Part shown: one piece after another, positions 32,515-42,268 of the stretch
Position numbering within the stretch: position 1 is the stretch's first letter
Layout of the letters: every line of letters starts with the position of its first letter
Notes under the pieces: generated by a model
Seen by the model: the letters and a program-made list of their open reading frames with translations, nothing else
What the model was told of the DNA's origin: nothing
The model's database searches: none
Program-made: the position numbers and the translations under genes
Source of the DNA: an uncultured Bacilli bacterium
GTDB lineage: Bacteria; Bacillota_I; Bacilli_A; RF39; UBA660
DNA length: 64,000 nt
Direction: 5' to 3'
NCBI GenBank assembly: GCA_934098565.1
Contig: CAKOON010000003.1
Span: 135,428-199,427, forward strand

Positions 32515-33915
32515 TTAGATTTCTTCAATTTTTAAGAAGTTAGTATGAGCTTCTTCAGGAACAGAACCAACAACACAAACTAAATCCTTGTATTTTAAGT
32601 TTAACATTTCCTTAGCAGCTTTAACACTATCATTTACTAAATCATCAGTATTCTTAGAAGTACCAACTACTTTAGTATAAACACCCCATTTAAGTGCTAA
32701 CATACGAGCCATTTTTTCATTTTCAACAGTTGCAATAATGTAAGCATTTGGTCTTAAGCAAGATACATCTAAAGCTGTTTTACCTTCTTTAGTTGAGACA
32801 ACGATAGCTTTAATAGGTAATTCTAAAGTAGCATCAACAGCACATTTACAAATAGTATTGTGAATATCAGTACCTCTTAATTTGTAATCAGCAAGATTAT
32901 ATTTAGTAATCTTTTCAGCGTTAACAGCAATTTTAGCCATATACTCTATAGTTTCAACTGGATATTTACCCATTGTAGTTTCATCACTAGTCATAATGGC
33001 ATCACAACCAGCAAGTACGGCATTAGATACATCAGTAACTTCAGCGTTTGTTGGACGAATGTTTTCTTTCATAGATGTCATCATTTGCGTAGCCATAATA
33101 ACACCTTTGCCATTCTTATGACACATATCAATCATTCTTTGTTGATATAATGGTAAGTTTTCTAAACCAGTTTCAATGCCTAAATCTCCACGCGCAACCA
33201 TAATGTAGTCAGATGCATTAACGATTTCTTGAAGATTATCAATAGCATATTGAGTTTCTACTTTCGAAATAATGATCATATCTTCACGACCAAATTCCTT
33301 ACATAGGTCTCTAACAGCCTTAACATCTTCAGCAGTGTTTACAAATGATACAGCAATGTAGTCGCCATCATGTTCACAAGCATATTTAATATCTTCTCTA
33401 TCACCATCAGAAATAAATGGAACGTTAAGTTTAACTCCTGGAATACAAACGCCACGACGTGATTTAATCGTACCACCATTAATGATTTCACAAGTAACAC
33501 CATCGTCTTCTTTAGATACAATAACTAATTTATAGAAACCATCATCTAATAGAATAGCTTGTCCTACTTCTAAATCTTTAAGAATTCCCTTATAGTTGAA
33601 TGAAATTCTTTCTGCGTTACCTAAAACATCTTCTTCAACAATACGAATTGTTTTACCTTTAACAAGTTCAATGTAGTCACCATCAAACGTACAAGTTCTT
33701 AAATCTGGACCCTTAGTATCAAATAAAATACCAATATTAGCGCCCAATTCTTCATTAGCACGTTTAATTAATGATAAGTCTAATTCTCTTTCTTCTATTG
33801 TTGCATGTGAGAAATTGATACGTGCAACATTCATACCAGCTTCTACAATTCCTTTGAAATTTTCCCAAATTTGTGTAGAAGGACCAATACTACAAATAAT
33901 TTTTGTCTTTTTCAT
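32515..33915 (-). CDS. pyk: Pyruvate kinase
   Basis: 466 aa glycolytic enzyme making pyruvate and ATP from phosphoenolpyruvate and ADP. Motifs are IICSIGPST, MNVARINFSHA, FDTKGPDLR, the catalytic-lysine region IISKVET, MVARGDLGIE and GVIMATQMM followed by NAEVTDVSNAVL. The ATG at 33915 has GGAAG 9 bases upstream; the frame opens earlier but the extra residues do not fit the family. It lacks the C-terminal PEP-utiliser-like domain of Bacillus Pyk, so it is the basic form. Confidence 0.97.
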   Translation of the reverse strand: MKKTKIICSIGPSTQIWENFKGIVEAGMNVARINFSHATIEERELDLSLIKRANEELGANIGILFDTKGPDLRTCTFDGDYIELVKGKTIRIVEEDVLGNAERISFNYKGILKDLEVGQAILLDDGFYKLVIVSKEDDGVTCEIINGGTIKSRRGVCIPGVKLNVPFISDGDREDIKYACEHDGDYIAVSFVNTAEDVKAVRDLCKEFGREDMIIISKVETQYAIDNLQEIVNASDYIMVARGDLGIETGLENLPLYQQRMIDMCHKNGKGVIMATQMMTSMKENIRPTNAEVTDVSNAVLAGCDAIMTSDETTMGKYPVETIEYMAKIAVNAEKITKYNLADYKLRGTDIHNTICKCAVDATLELPIKAIVVSTKEGKTALDVSCLRPNAYIIATVENEKMARMLALKWGVYTKVVGTSKNTDDLVNDSVKAAKEMLNLKYKDLVCVVGSVPEEAHTNFLKIEEI

Positions 33916-34290
33916 CTTAATTAACTTCCTTTCGCTAGTTAATATTACCATAAATGAACCCTTTTGTAAATCAGGTTTTTAGTATAATTTTCTAATTTTT
34001 CCAAGAACTTTGTTCCTTGAAAATAGTTGCTTTAGAGCTGGCTACTTTACGGCATTGATAAAATTTTTATTATTAAGCAAATGTTATTTATTAAGGAATA
34101 CTTCTAAGTAAGTAAAGCTATTGTCTCTATTCTAATGACTTCTATTATCATAATAGTTATTTTCATTATTTATATAGGATAATAATTGATTAATCTTAAA
34201 GTGTCAATAGACATTTTTTTCTTTAAAAATAGTCATAAAATCATAATAAATTGAACAATACGTGCTATAATTAATTGAGGTGGAATTTTT
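33916..34290. other. Divergent regulatory region pyk / hydrolase operon
   Basis: No gene. On the plus strand an extended -10 TGCTATAAT (34263-34271) and GAGGTGG (34277-34283) serve the hydrolase gene. A terminator-like stem AAAGTGTC/GACATTTT plus T run lies at 34198-34220. The pyk promoter must lie in the left part; I see only a weak TATACT. Confidence 0.5.
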
Positions 34291-35040
34291 ATGGAAACAG
34301 TTGTGAATAACAAACATATTTTTTATGACCAATTAGGTAATGGCTCCTTAGATATTGTTATGCTTCATGGTTGGGGTCAAAATATGGAAATGATGAGACC
34401 TCTAGCACTAAAAATGATTAATGATAAGAATAATAAAAATCTTTATCGTATTACCATTTTGGATTTACCAGGCTTTGGTGCTTCTAGTGAACCAGATATG
34501 GATACCGATATTTTTGGTTATACTCAATTAATTGAAAGATTCTTACAAAATTTAAATATTGAAAATCCCATTTTAATTGGTCATTCTTTCGGAGGCAGGA
34601 TATCCATTGTTTATGCTTCCCGTAATGAAACTAGAAAAGTAATTCTTTTTGGTGCTCCTTGTATTCGGGAATATAAGCCTAATTTTAAAGAAAAAGTTTT
34701 AAAGACTATTAAGAAGATACCATTTACGAAAGACTTAGTAGAATTAGCTAAACAACATATTGGCTCAACTGATTATAAAAATGCTAGTCCTGTTATGCGA
34801 ACTGTCTTAGTAAATACCATCAATCAAGACTTAAGCGATTGTGCAAGAAAAATAGTGGCTCCAACCTTACTAATCTGGGGAACTTTAGATACTGCAGCTC
34901 CCTTAGAACTAGCGAAGAAACTAGAAAAACTCTTAAAAGATGGTGCTTTAATCGAAATACCAGGTGCTACCCACTATGCTTATTTAGAACGAATTGACTA
35001 TGTTACTAATATTCTAATAAATTTTATCGGAGGTAAATAA
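34291..35040 (+). CDS. Alpha/beta-hydrolase
   Basis: 249 aa cytoplasmic hydrolase fold. The nucleophile elbow is GHSFGG (Ser about residue 99), with oxyanion region LHGWGQN, acid LLIWGTLDTAAP and His in PGATHYAYLE. The substrate cannot be told from sequence. It is the first gene before the MurF-like gene; the two share one base (TAATG) and a GGAGG site, so this is one operon with ddl, perhaps a cell-wall lipid or peptide role. Confidence 0.85.
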   Translation: METVVNNKHIFYDQLGNGSLDIVMLHGWGQNMEMMRPLALKMINDKNNKNLYRITILDLPGFGASSEPDMDTDIFGYTQLIERFLQNLNIENPILIGHSFGGRISIVYASRNETRKVILFGAPCIREYKPNFKEKVLKTIKKIPFTKDLVELAKQHIGSTDYKNASPVMRTVLVNTINQDLSDCARKIVAPTLLIWGTLDTAAPLELAKKLEKLLKDGALIEIPGATHYAYLERIDYVTNILINFIGGK

Positions 35041-36635
35041 TGATAATCAATATTGTAATCTTTTTAATTATTTTCTATGCTGTAACAATTAAATCTCGTA
35101 AATCTCTACATATGCTACAGCAAAATCTTTATAACGAAAATAATCGTTATTTGAAATGGCTTCATCAAAATAGAAATCAAGCTTTAAAACACTATGACCT
35201 TATCGGCTTAGTTTTATCTGTTTTTAGCTTGTTTACTGGTAATATTTTAAGTAAAATACTTCTTTTTATCAGTGCTGCTATTTACTTATTTGATACCGAA
35301 GTTATCAAGTATTCAATTATGGTCGAAAAAGCTAAAAAACCGTTAGTAAAGACTTCAAGAGTTAAAAGGCAAATAATAACCCTTTATGTTTTGAATTTAC
35401 TACCACTTATTTTATATATTATTTTTAGAAGTAATGCTAAAATTTTAATTCTATTCTCATCTTTGATGTTAGTTCTTAATTATTATGTTGTGTACTTAGT
35501 TAAATTAATTAATGATCCAATTGAAAAAGCTATTTATAAGAAATTCTGGTATATGGCGGAAAATAAATTGGCATCTTATAAAGATTTAAAAGTCATAGGA
35601 ATTACGGGGTCATATGGTAAAACCAGTAGTAAAAATATTCTAAATGAAATTTTATCTATGGATTATATATCACATCCAACTCCTAAAAACTTTAATACTG
35701 ATGTTGGTTTGATGACTACTATTAATAATGGTTTAACTAAATTTGACGAGGTTTTCATTGCGGAAATGGGAGCTTATCGTGTCGGTCGTATAAAAAATGC
35801 TTGTAACTTAGTTCATCCTAAATATGGGTTATTAACAACGATTGGGAAAGCGCATTTGGAGACTTTTGGTAGTCAAGAGAATATTATTAAGACAAAGTTT
35901 GAACTTATTGAAAGCTTGCCAAGTGATGGTATCGCTTTTCTAAATATGGATGACCCCCTACAAGTTAATTACGATTTACAAAATAAAGTAAGAGTAGTTT
36001 GGTATGCTGTTAACAATAAAAAAGCTGACTTTTATTGCCTAGACCCTAAATGTGATGCTGCTGGTTCGACTTTTAAAATTTTCTTTAAGGCCGAAGATAA
36101 AGCCTACGAATTCCAAACACGTCTTCTAGGACGTCATAATATCTCTAATATTGTTTCGGCTGTTGCCGTTGGTTATGAATTTGGTATTTCTATTCCTAAA
36201 TTACAGGCAGCTGTTAGTAAAATAAAACCAATTGAACATCGTTTAGAACTTAAGAAAATTGGCAATATGTACCAGATTGATGATGCCTATAACTCAAATC
36301 CCGTCGGCGCTAGAGTAGCTTTGGAAGTTCTTGCAATGATGCCGGGTGATAAAGTGGTAGTTACCCCAGGAATGGTTGAACTTGGTAGCGAAGAAGAAAA
36401 ATATAATAAAGAGTTTGGCGAAGAAATAAGTGCCGTTGCTGATTACGTTATTTTAGTTGGTGAGAAACAAACAAAGCCAATCTATGAAGGCTTAATGGCT
36501 AAAAAATATGATAAAGACCGAATTATAATTACTAATGATGTTCGCCAAACTTATATTTTGGTGAGTAAATTAAAAGAAGCAAAAGATATATATGCTTTAT
36601 ATGAAAATGATTTACCCGATACATATAATGAATAA
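35040..36635 (+). CDS. murF: Membrane-anchored MurF-like Mur ligase
   Basis: 531 aa. The N-terminal about 155 residues contain four membrane helices (about 2-17, 55-85, 110-130, 133-154). The Mur-ligase part follows: P-loop GITGSYGKTSSKN near 187, then NFNTDVG and EMGAYRVGRI. MurF-type central motifs LLGRHNISN and IDDAYNSNP are also present. MurF adds D-Ala-D-Ala to UDP-MurNAc-tripeptide; ddl directly downstream makes that dipeptide, which supports the role. The membrane front is not part of classical MurF but occurs in some Firmicute relatives. Confidence 0.8.
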   Translation: MIINIVIFLIIFYAVTIKSRKSLHMLQQNLYNENNRYLKWLHQNRNQALKHYDLIGLVLSVFSLFTGNILSKILLFISAAIYLFDTEVIKYSIMVEKAKKPLVKTSRVKRQIITLYVLNLLPLILYIIFRSNAKILILFSSLMLVLNYYVVYLVKLINDPIEKAIYKKFWYMAENKLASYKDLKVIGITGSYGKTSSKNILNEILSMDYISHPTPKNFNTDVGLMTTINNGLTKFDEVFIAEMGAYRVGRIKNACNLVHPKYGLLTTIGKAHLETFGSQENIIKTKFELIESLPSDGIAFLNMDDPLQVNYDLQNKVRVVWYAVNNKKADFYCLDPKCDAAGSTFKIFFKAEDKAYEFQTRLLGRHNISNIVSAVAVGYEFGISIPKLQAAVSKIKPIEHRLELKKIGNMYQIDDAYNSNPVGARVALEVLAMMPGDKVVVTPGMVELGSEEEKYNKEFGEEISAVADYVILVGEKQTKPIYEGLMAKKYDKDRIIITNDVRQTYILVSKLKEAKDIYALYENDLPDTYNE

Positions 36636-36655
36636 TTGAAGAAAGGAAGTTAAAT

Positions 36656-37858
36656 ATGAATATAAAATTAGGAGTTATCTTTGGAGGTGTGTCTGTAGAA
36701 CATGAAGTAAGTATTATTTCAGCAGTTCAAGCGATGCAAGCCATTGATAAAGAAAAATATGATGTAATACCAATTTATATTACTAAAGATAGAGAATGGT
36801 ATACCGGAGAAATTTTAAAAGACATGGAAACTTATACTGATATGTCATTGTTAAAAAGATATACTAGTAATGTTTCTTTAATAAATAAGAAAGGTAAGTT
36901 TTATTTACAAACAAAAGGTTTGTTTAAAAGAATGGTTACAGAATTAGAACTTGTTTTACCAATTGGGCATGGTACTAATATGGAAGATGGTACTTTACAA
37001 GGTTATCTTCAAACAATTGGCATTCCTTATTGTGAGTCTGACATAGCCTCATCTAGTATTGCCCAAGATAAAGTTACACAAAAACTAGTATTTCAAAGTA
37101 AGGGTATTCCGATGACCGCCTTTACTTGGTTTTATGATACTGATTTTAATGCTAATGAAAGCGAAATTTTAAAAGAATGTGCTAAGCTAAAATATCCATT
37201 AATAGTTAAACCAGCTACTTTGGGGAGTTCAGTAGGTATTAACTTTGCTAAAAATGAAACCGAGTTAAAAAATGCTATCGAAGAAGCTATTGGTTATGAT
37301 AAAAAAATTCTTGTTGAACATGCTGTTGAAAATCTAAGTGAAGTTAATATTTCTGTCCTTGGTGATTATAAATATCAAGAGACTTCGGCTATTGAAGAAG
37401 TATCAACTATCCATCATTTACTTACTTATGAAGATAAATATATTGGTAATGCCAAAAATATTCCTAGTAAGGGTATGGCTAGTTTAGGACGTAAAATACC
37501 AGCAAATATTAGCAAAAAAATGCAATCAGAAGTTGAAGAAATTGCCAAAAATGCTTTTAAAGCAGTTGGGCTATCCGGTGTTTGTCGTATTGACTTTTTA
37601 ATTGATAAAAATGATAACAAAGTCTATATTAACGAAATAAACGCTATCCCGGGGTCTTTATCTTTCTATTTATGGGAGCCAAAAGGCAAAAAATATCGTG
37701 AATTACTAGAAGAAATTATTAAAATTGGTATTAAAAATTACCAAGATAATAATAATAAAGTTCATTCTTTTGAATCAAATATTTTAGCCGGTTATAGTAG
37801 CGGCGCTAAAGGGGTCAAAGGTTCAAAATTTAGTTCTCTTAAAGGCAGTAAATTTTAG
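36656..37858 (+). CDS. ddl: D-alanine--D-alanine ligase
   Basis: 400 aa ATP-grasp ligase. FGGVSVEHEVSIISA opens the protein. LPIGHGTNMEDGTLQGYL, KPATLGSSVGI, CRIDFLID and EINAIPGSLSFYLW are the binding and metal motifs. Phe rather than Tyr in the PGSLSFY loop suggests the VanA/VanB-like subgroup, where D-lactate use must be considered. The last about 25 residues (GYSSGAKGVKGSKF and on) form an unusual Gly/Ser/Lys tail. AAAGGAAG precedes the ATG. Confidence 0.93.
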   Translation: MNIKLGVIFGGVSVEHEVSIISAVQAMQAIDKEKYDVIPIYITKDREWYTGEILKDMETYTDMSLLKRYTSNVSLINKKGKFYLQTKGLFKRMVTELELVLPIGHGTNMEDGTLQGYLQTIGIPYCESDIASSSIAQDKVTQKLVFQSKGIPMTAFTWFYDTDFNANESEILKECAKLKYPLIVKPATLGSSVGINFAKNETELKNAIEEAIGYDKKILVEHAVENLSEVNISVLGDYKYQETSAIEEVSTIHHLLTYEDKYIGNAKNIPSKGMASLGRKIPANISKKMQSEVEEIAKNAFKAVGLSGVCRIDFLIDKNDNKVYINEINAIPGSLSFYLWEPKGKKYRELLEEIIKIGIKNYQDNNNKVHSFESNILAGYSSGAKGVKGSKFSSLKGSKF

Positions 37859-37865
37859 GTGAGTT

Positions 37866-38348
37866 ATGAATAGAAAAGGGTTTACTTTAGTTGAGCTATT
37901 AGCAGTTATTGTAGTTCTTGCCATCTTAGCCGTTGTTGCGACGCCAAACATTATCAATTTATTAAATCATTCCAAAAAAAATACAACCGAAATTGTTTTA
38001 AATAATTTAAGAGACGCTACAACTGGTTATGTTAAGGAACAAGTATCATTAAAAAAGATAAATTTAAGTTCTTGTAACTTTGAAATTAATGATAAACAGA
38101 CTGCTGACAATAATACTAATTATAGAATGTCAATTAATAATAATAAAACGGAAATCAAGAGTAACGTTGGCAAAGGAAGTCAGTGTGTAGCCGCTATTCA
38201 AATTAATGCTCTAGAGATGAATGGTATCTTTGATGATAAAGATAATTCTTGTAATAAGACTAGTTATGTTTATGTTTACAAATATAATAATGGTAATTAT
38301 ACTGACATTAAAGTCTTTATTCCAGATAAAACTTGTGAGGTTAAATAA
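37866..38348 (+). CDS. Type IV prepilin-like protein
   Basis: 160 aa. The N-terminus MNRKGFTLVELLAVIVVLAI is a textbook class III signal: short basic leader, Gly before Phe, Glu at +5, then a hydrophobic helix. The rest is a soluble domain with three Cys that could form a disulfide. It starts 7 bases after ddl with AGGTGAG. No prepilin peptidase or pilus ATPase is nearby; the Tad-like locus at 13.7-17.3 kb is far away and of a different type. Confidence 0.85.
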   Translation: MNRKGFTLVELLAVIVVLAILAVVATPNIINLLNHSKKNTTEIVLNNLRDATTGYVKEQVSLKKINLSSCNFEINDKQTADNNTNYRMSINNNKTEIKSNVGKGSQCVAAIQINALEMNGIFDDKDNSCNKTSYVYVYKYNNGNYTDIKVFIPDKTCEVK

Positions 38349-38357
38349 TCTAAATAA

Positions 38358-38400
38358 ATTAGGAATTTATCCAGAAAATAGGGATAATTCCTTTTTTTTA
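38358..38400 (+). terminator. Terminator after the prepilin gene
   Basis: AGGAATT...AATTCCT arms extended by ATCC/GGGAT, then TTTTTTTT. Confidence 0.75.
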
Positions 38401-38445
38401 ACTAAAATTTAAGATATAATAAATTATTAGAAAGAAAGTGAATAT

Positions 38446-39432
38446 ATGGGAATTTTTGATAAATTAAAAAAAATAGTAAATAATAAAGAAAAAGAAGTAA
38501 CAACTAAAGAAGAAGTTGATAGTTATAGTAAAGGACTTGAGAAAACTAGAAATGATTTTGTTTCTAAACTAAATATATTAGGTATCAAATATACAAAGAT
38601 TGATGAGGCTTATTTTGAAGAATTAGAACAAATTTTAATTATGGCCGATATTGGAGTTAATACGGTTGAAAACTTTTTAGACAGATTAAAGACAAGAGTG
38701 AAAAAAGAAAATATAACTGATGCAAAGTACTTAAATGAAGTAATTGTTGATGAATTATTTATTATCTATGTTAATGGCGAAAATATTACTGATAAAGTAA
38801 ATCTAGCTACCAATGGACCAACGGTTATTTTAATGGTTGGCGTTAACGGTGTGGGAAAAACAACGACGATAGGCAAATTAGCTTACAAATATCACAGTGA
38901 AGGTAAAAAAGTTATGCTAATAGCTGCTGATACTTTTAGAGCCGGAGCCGTTGAGCAACTAAAAATTTGGGCCGACCGAACAAACTCTAGCTTTTATGGT
39001 AAAGAAAATACCGACCCAGCCGGAGTCATTTATGACGGTTTAGTAAAGGCTCAAGAAGAGCAGGCTGATATTGTTTTAATTGATACTGCCGGTCGTTTAC
39101 AAAATAAAGTAAATCTAATGAAAGAATTAGAAAAAATGAATAAAGTCATTGCTAAATTTATTCCAGAAGCACCTCATGAGACGCTTTTAGTAATCGATGC
39201 TACTACTGGTCAAAATGGTATCATGCAAGCTAAGGCGTTCAAGGAAATTACTAATATTACCGGTATTGTCCTAACTAAACTAGATGGTACTGCCAAAGGG
39301 GGCATTGTTTTAGCTATCAAAGAAGAAGTTAATATTCCGGTTAAATTTATTGGATTAGGCGAAAAAATGGAAGATTTAAAACCATTTGATATTGAGTCTT
39401 ATATTTATGGCTTATTTAAGGATATGATGTAA
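38446..39432 (+). CDS. ftsY: Signal recognition particle receptor FtsY
   Basis: 328 aa SRP-type GTPase, mostly the NG domain with a very short acidic front. G motifs are GVNGVGKTTTIGKL, ADTFRAGAVEQL, DTAGRLQ, TKLDGTAKGG and GLGEKMEDLKPF. It docks ribosome-SRP complexes at the membrane. AGAAAG precedes the ATG. Confidence 0.97.
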   Translation: MGIFDKLKKIVNNKEKEVTTKEEVDSYSKGLEKTRNDFVSKLNILGIKYTKIDEAYFEELEQILIMADIGVNTVENFLDRLKTRVKKENITDAKYLNEVIVDELFIIYVNGENITDKVNLATNGPTVILMVGVNGVGKTTTIGKLAYKYHSEGKKVMLIAADTFRAGAVEQLKIWADRTNSSFYGKENTDPAGVIYDGLVKAQEEQADIVLIDTAGRLQNKVNLMKELEKMNKVIAKFIPEAPHETLLVIDATTGQNGIMQAKAFKEITNITGIVLTKLDGTAKGGIVLAIKEEVNIPVKFIGLGEKMEDLKPFDIESYIYGLFKDMM

Positions 39433-39433
39433 T

Positions 39434-41035
39434 TTGATAAAAGATATAAATTCTATAAAAATGAAAAAAATTAATAAAATTTTAAATGATATTGGTATTT
39501 ATGAGGAAAATATAATTAATTATGGTAATTTTATAGCTAAAATCTCTTTTAATAATTTAGAAAAATCTAAAGAACAAGGTAAATTAGTTTTAGTAACAAG
39601 TATAAGCCCAACTATTTACGGTGAGGGAAAGACTACGACTACTATTGGCTTGGTTGACGCCTTAAATTACTTAAAAGAGAAGGCTGTTGCCGTTTTAAGA
39701 GAACCAGCCTTGGGACCAGTCTTTGGCACGAAAGGCGGGGCGACTGGTGGTGGTCTTGCTAAAATTATTCCTGAAAGCGATATCAATCTTCATTTTACTG
39801 GGGACATGAGTGCTATTTGTACTGCTAATAACTTGTTGTGTGCCATAGTTGATAATCATATTTTCCAAGGCAATAATCTCAAAATTAAAAAAGTTGTTAT
39901 ACCTAGAACTGTCGAAGTAAATGACCGGGCTTTACGAAATATTACCATCAATTCGACTTACCAAAGAGAAGAACATTTTATATTAACGGTAGCCAGTGAA
40001 TTAATGGCTTGTGTATGTCTTGCCCAAAATTTCAAAGACTTAAAAAAGATGGTTGCTAGAATTATCGTTGCTTATGATGAAAAAAATAAACCTGTTTATG
40101 TTTCTGATTTACAAGCTACTGACGCTGTTTGTATATTGCTAAAAGACGTTATAAATCCCAATGTCGTCCAAACTTTAGAACATAATTTAGCCATAGTTCA
40201 TGGTGGCCCTTTTGCTAATATTGCTCATGGCACTGCTAGTATTCGTGCGATTAAGTTTGGCCTTACTAATTTTTCTTACTCAGTAGTGGAGGCCGGCTTT
40301 GGGGCCGACTTAGGAGCAGAAAAATTTTTAGATATTGTCTGTCCACGAGGAAATTTCTATCCAGACGTTATTGTTCTTAATGCCACCATCAGAGCCCTAA
40401 AATATAACGGCGAAGGTAATTTAGAAAAAGGCTTGGCTAATCTTCAAGCACACATTGATAATATGAAGATTTTCAGTAGTAATATAGTTGTATCCTTAAA
40501 TAAATTTTACGATGATACTTTAGAAGATATAAATATTGTAAAGCAATTTGTTCAAAATCAAAACTTAGAATTTGCCCTTAATGATACATATTCTAAAGGA
40601 AGTCAGGGCGGTTTAGAATTAGCCCAGAAAGTAATATATCTAAGTCAATTAACAAATAAAAAAACAACTAAGTTGTATGCAGATAATTTAACGATTAAAG
40701 ATAAAATAGCTACTTTAGCTCATAAAATTTATCATGCTAAAGACGTTTCTTATACCAAAGAAGTTGAAGAAAAAATTAAATTACTAGAAGAGTTAAATTT
40801 AGATAAATATCCAATTTGTGTAAGTAAAACACCCATGTCTATTTCTGATAATAAAGAAGTCTTGGGTTACCCTAAAGGTTATACCATTCATGTAACGGAT
40901 ATTAAATTAAATAACGGAGCCGGCTTTATAGTTATTTATCTTGGCAACGTCATTACTTTACCCGGCTTAAGTAAAAATAGTAATTATTTAAATATGCAAA
41001 TTTCTGATGATGGTATGATAGAAGGGGATATCTAA
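39434..41035 (+). CDS. fhs: Formate--tetrahydrofolate ligase
   Basis: 533 aa enzyme making 10-formyl-THF from formate, THF and ATP. SPTIYGEGKTTTTIGL is the P-loop. REPALGPVFGTKGGATGGG, GDMSAICTANNL and FGADLGAEKFLDI are family signatures. The TTG start (2 bases after ftsY, AAGGA upstream) aligns with the family N-terminus; the next ATG at 39461 would trim nine residues. It sits between ftsY and ylxM, an unusual position. Confidence 0.94.
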   Translation: MIKDINSIKMKKINKILNDIGIYEENIINYGNFIAKISFNNLEKSKEQGKLVLVTSISPTIYGEGKTTTTIGLVDALNYLKEKAVAVLREPALGPVFGTKGGATGGGLAKIIPESDINLHFTGDMSAICTANNLLCAIVDNHIFQGNNLKIKKVVIPRTVEVNDRALRNITINSTYQREEHFILTVASELMACVCLAQNFKDLKKMVARIIVAYDEKNKPVYVSDLQATDAVCILLKDVINPNVVQTLEHNLAIVHGGPFANIAHGTASIRAIKFGLTNFSYSVVEAGFGADLGAEKFLDIVCPRGNFYPDVIVLNATIRALKYNGEGNLEKGLANLQAHIDNMKIFSSNIVVSLNKFYDDTLEDINIVKQFVQNQNLEFALNDTYSKGSQGGLELAQKVIYLSQLTNKKTTKLYADNLTIKDKIATLAHKIYHAKDVSYTKEVEEKIKLLEELNLDKYPICVSKTPMSISDNKEVLGYPKGYTIHVTDIKLNNGAGFIVIYLGNVITLPGLSKNSNYLNMQISDDGMIEGDI

Positions 41036-41325
41036 TGAATAGAGTAAAATTAATTAATTTATTTGATATTTATGAATTCTTGTTAACAAGTAGAGAACGA
41101 GAAATATTCAAGTATTATTATTATGAGGATTTATCTCTTAGTGAGATAGGAGAAAACCTTAATATTTCTAGAACCGGGGTTCATAATACTCTTAAAAAAG
41201 TTGAAGAAAAATTAAAAAACTACGAAGAAAATTTATGCTTATACGCTATTAAAAACACTTTGAATACTATCTTAGATGAAGAAGATATTAACAAAATTAA
41301 AAATCAAATAAAAAAATTAATTTAA
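41035..41325 (+). CDS. ylxM: SRP-associated helix-turn-helix protein YlxM
   Basis: 96 aa UPF0122 protein. FLTSREREIFKYYYYEDLSL and the HTH LSEIGENLNISRTGVHNTLK resemble sigma region 4. YlxM stimulates the SRP GTPases in Firmicutes and usually neighbours ffh; here it follows ftsY-fhs. The start overlaps the fhs stop (TAATG). Confidence 0.92.
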   Translation: MNRVKLINLFDIYEFLLTSREREIFKYYYYEDLSLSEIGENLNISRTGVHNTLKKVEEKLKNYEENLCLYAIKNTLNTILDEEDINKIKNQIKKLI

Positions 41326-41355
41326 AAGATTGTAAGAATTAGTCCTACAATCTTT
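41325..41355. terminator. Bidirectional terminator ylxM / PAP2 gene
   Basis: 10-bp perfect stem AAAGATTGTA/TACAATCTTT with an 11-base loop. It serves two converging genes. Confidence 0.85.
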
Positions 41356-41370
41356 CTTATATTCTTCTTC

Positions 41371-42006
41371 TTATTTTTCAATCTTTTTTTCTCTTTTATA
41401 AATATACTTGATAAAAATGATTAGATAAATTAATGCTGAAATGAAACCGCCAAAAACGTCAGAAGCATAATGGACGCCAAGGTAAATGCGACTTAATCCA
41501 ATTAGACCAATTAATAAAGCTAATAAACTGATGATTATGACCTTCCAAGTCCTATTTAGATGCGAACAATAAACATAATAAATAATAAAACCATAAAAGG
41601 CAAAAGACACCATCGAATGCCCTGAGGGAAAACTAAAACCATTTTCGATAATTAAATTTATATCGATTGGACGTTCTCTTCTAACAATACTTTTAATTAA
41701 GAAATTACTAGCAAAAACGGCTACCAAATTGATAGTAAAATATCGGTTGAAACTTTTATCCTTATTAAGTAAGTAAAATAAAACAATTATCGGCACCATC
41801 ACTGTATAATTGCCAAACTCCGTAAGTATTTTGACTACTGGAGTAACTTTTGGATTTATAAAACTCTTAACAAGCCCATAAACATAATCATCAAAAGCTT
41901 TAATTGAACTCGTATTGACAGCCTTAATCAAGTAGAAAAAACAACATAGGCCTAACAGCAACACAATCCAAACTAAATATTTATTTATAAACTCTTTTAT
42001 TTTCAT
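41371..42006 (-). CDS. PAP2-family membrane phosphatase
   Basis: 211 aa integral membrane phosphatase with about six helices. All three PAP2 signature blocks are present: KSIVRRERP, SFPSGHSM and SRIYLGVHYASDVFGG. Likely substrates are undecaprenyl diphosphate (BacA/UppP-like role) or phosphatidylglycerol phosphate; the sequence alone does not decide. Confidence 0.93.
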   Translation of the reverse strand: MKIKEFINKYLVWIVLLLGLCCFFYLIKAVNTSSIKAFDDYVYGLVKSFINPKVTPVVKILTEFGNYTVMVPIIVLFYLLNKDKSFNRYFTINLVAVFASNFLIKSIVRRERPIDINLIIENGFSFPSGHSMVSFAFYGFIIYYVYCSHLNRTWKVIIISLLALLIGLIGLSRIYLGVHYASDVFGGFISALIYLIIFIKYIYKREKKIEK

Positions 42007-42268
42007 AATATCACAAATCTATTGTACCATTTTTCTTTCTAAAAGTATGTAGAAAATAATCATCTTCTTAAAAATGGCTAATTTTCTTATAAACTTTCAT
42101 TTTTAGTAAAAACTATTTTTTATTTTTTAACTTTTAATAACCTAAATTTTCTGGCTTTCTTAACTAGAATAACCACAAATTTTTTAAAATTAAAAATTAT
42201 AATAGTAATTTTAAAAAATATAAGTTATAATAAAGTAGTAATAATAGTGTAAGAGGGAATGTGGTATT

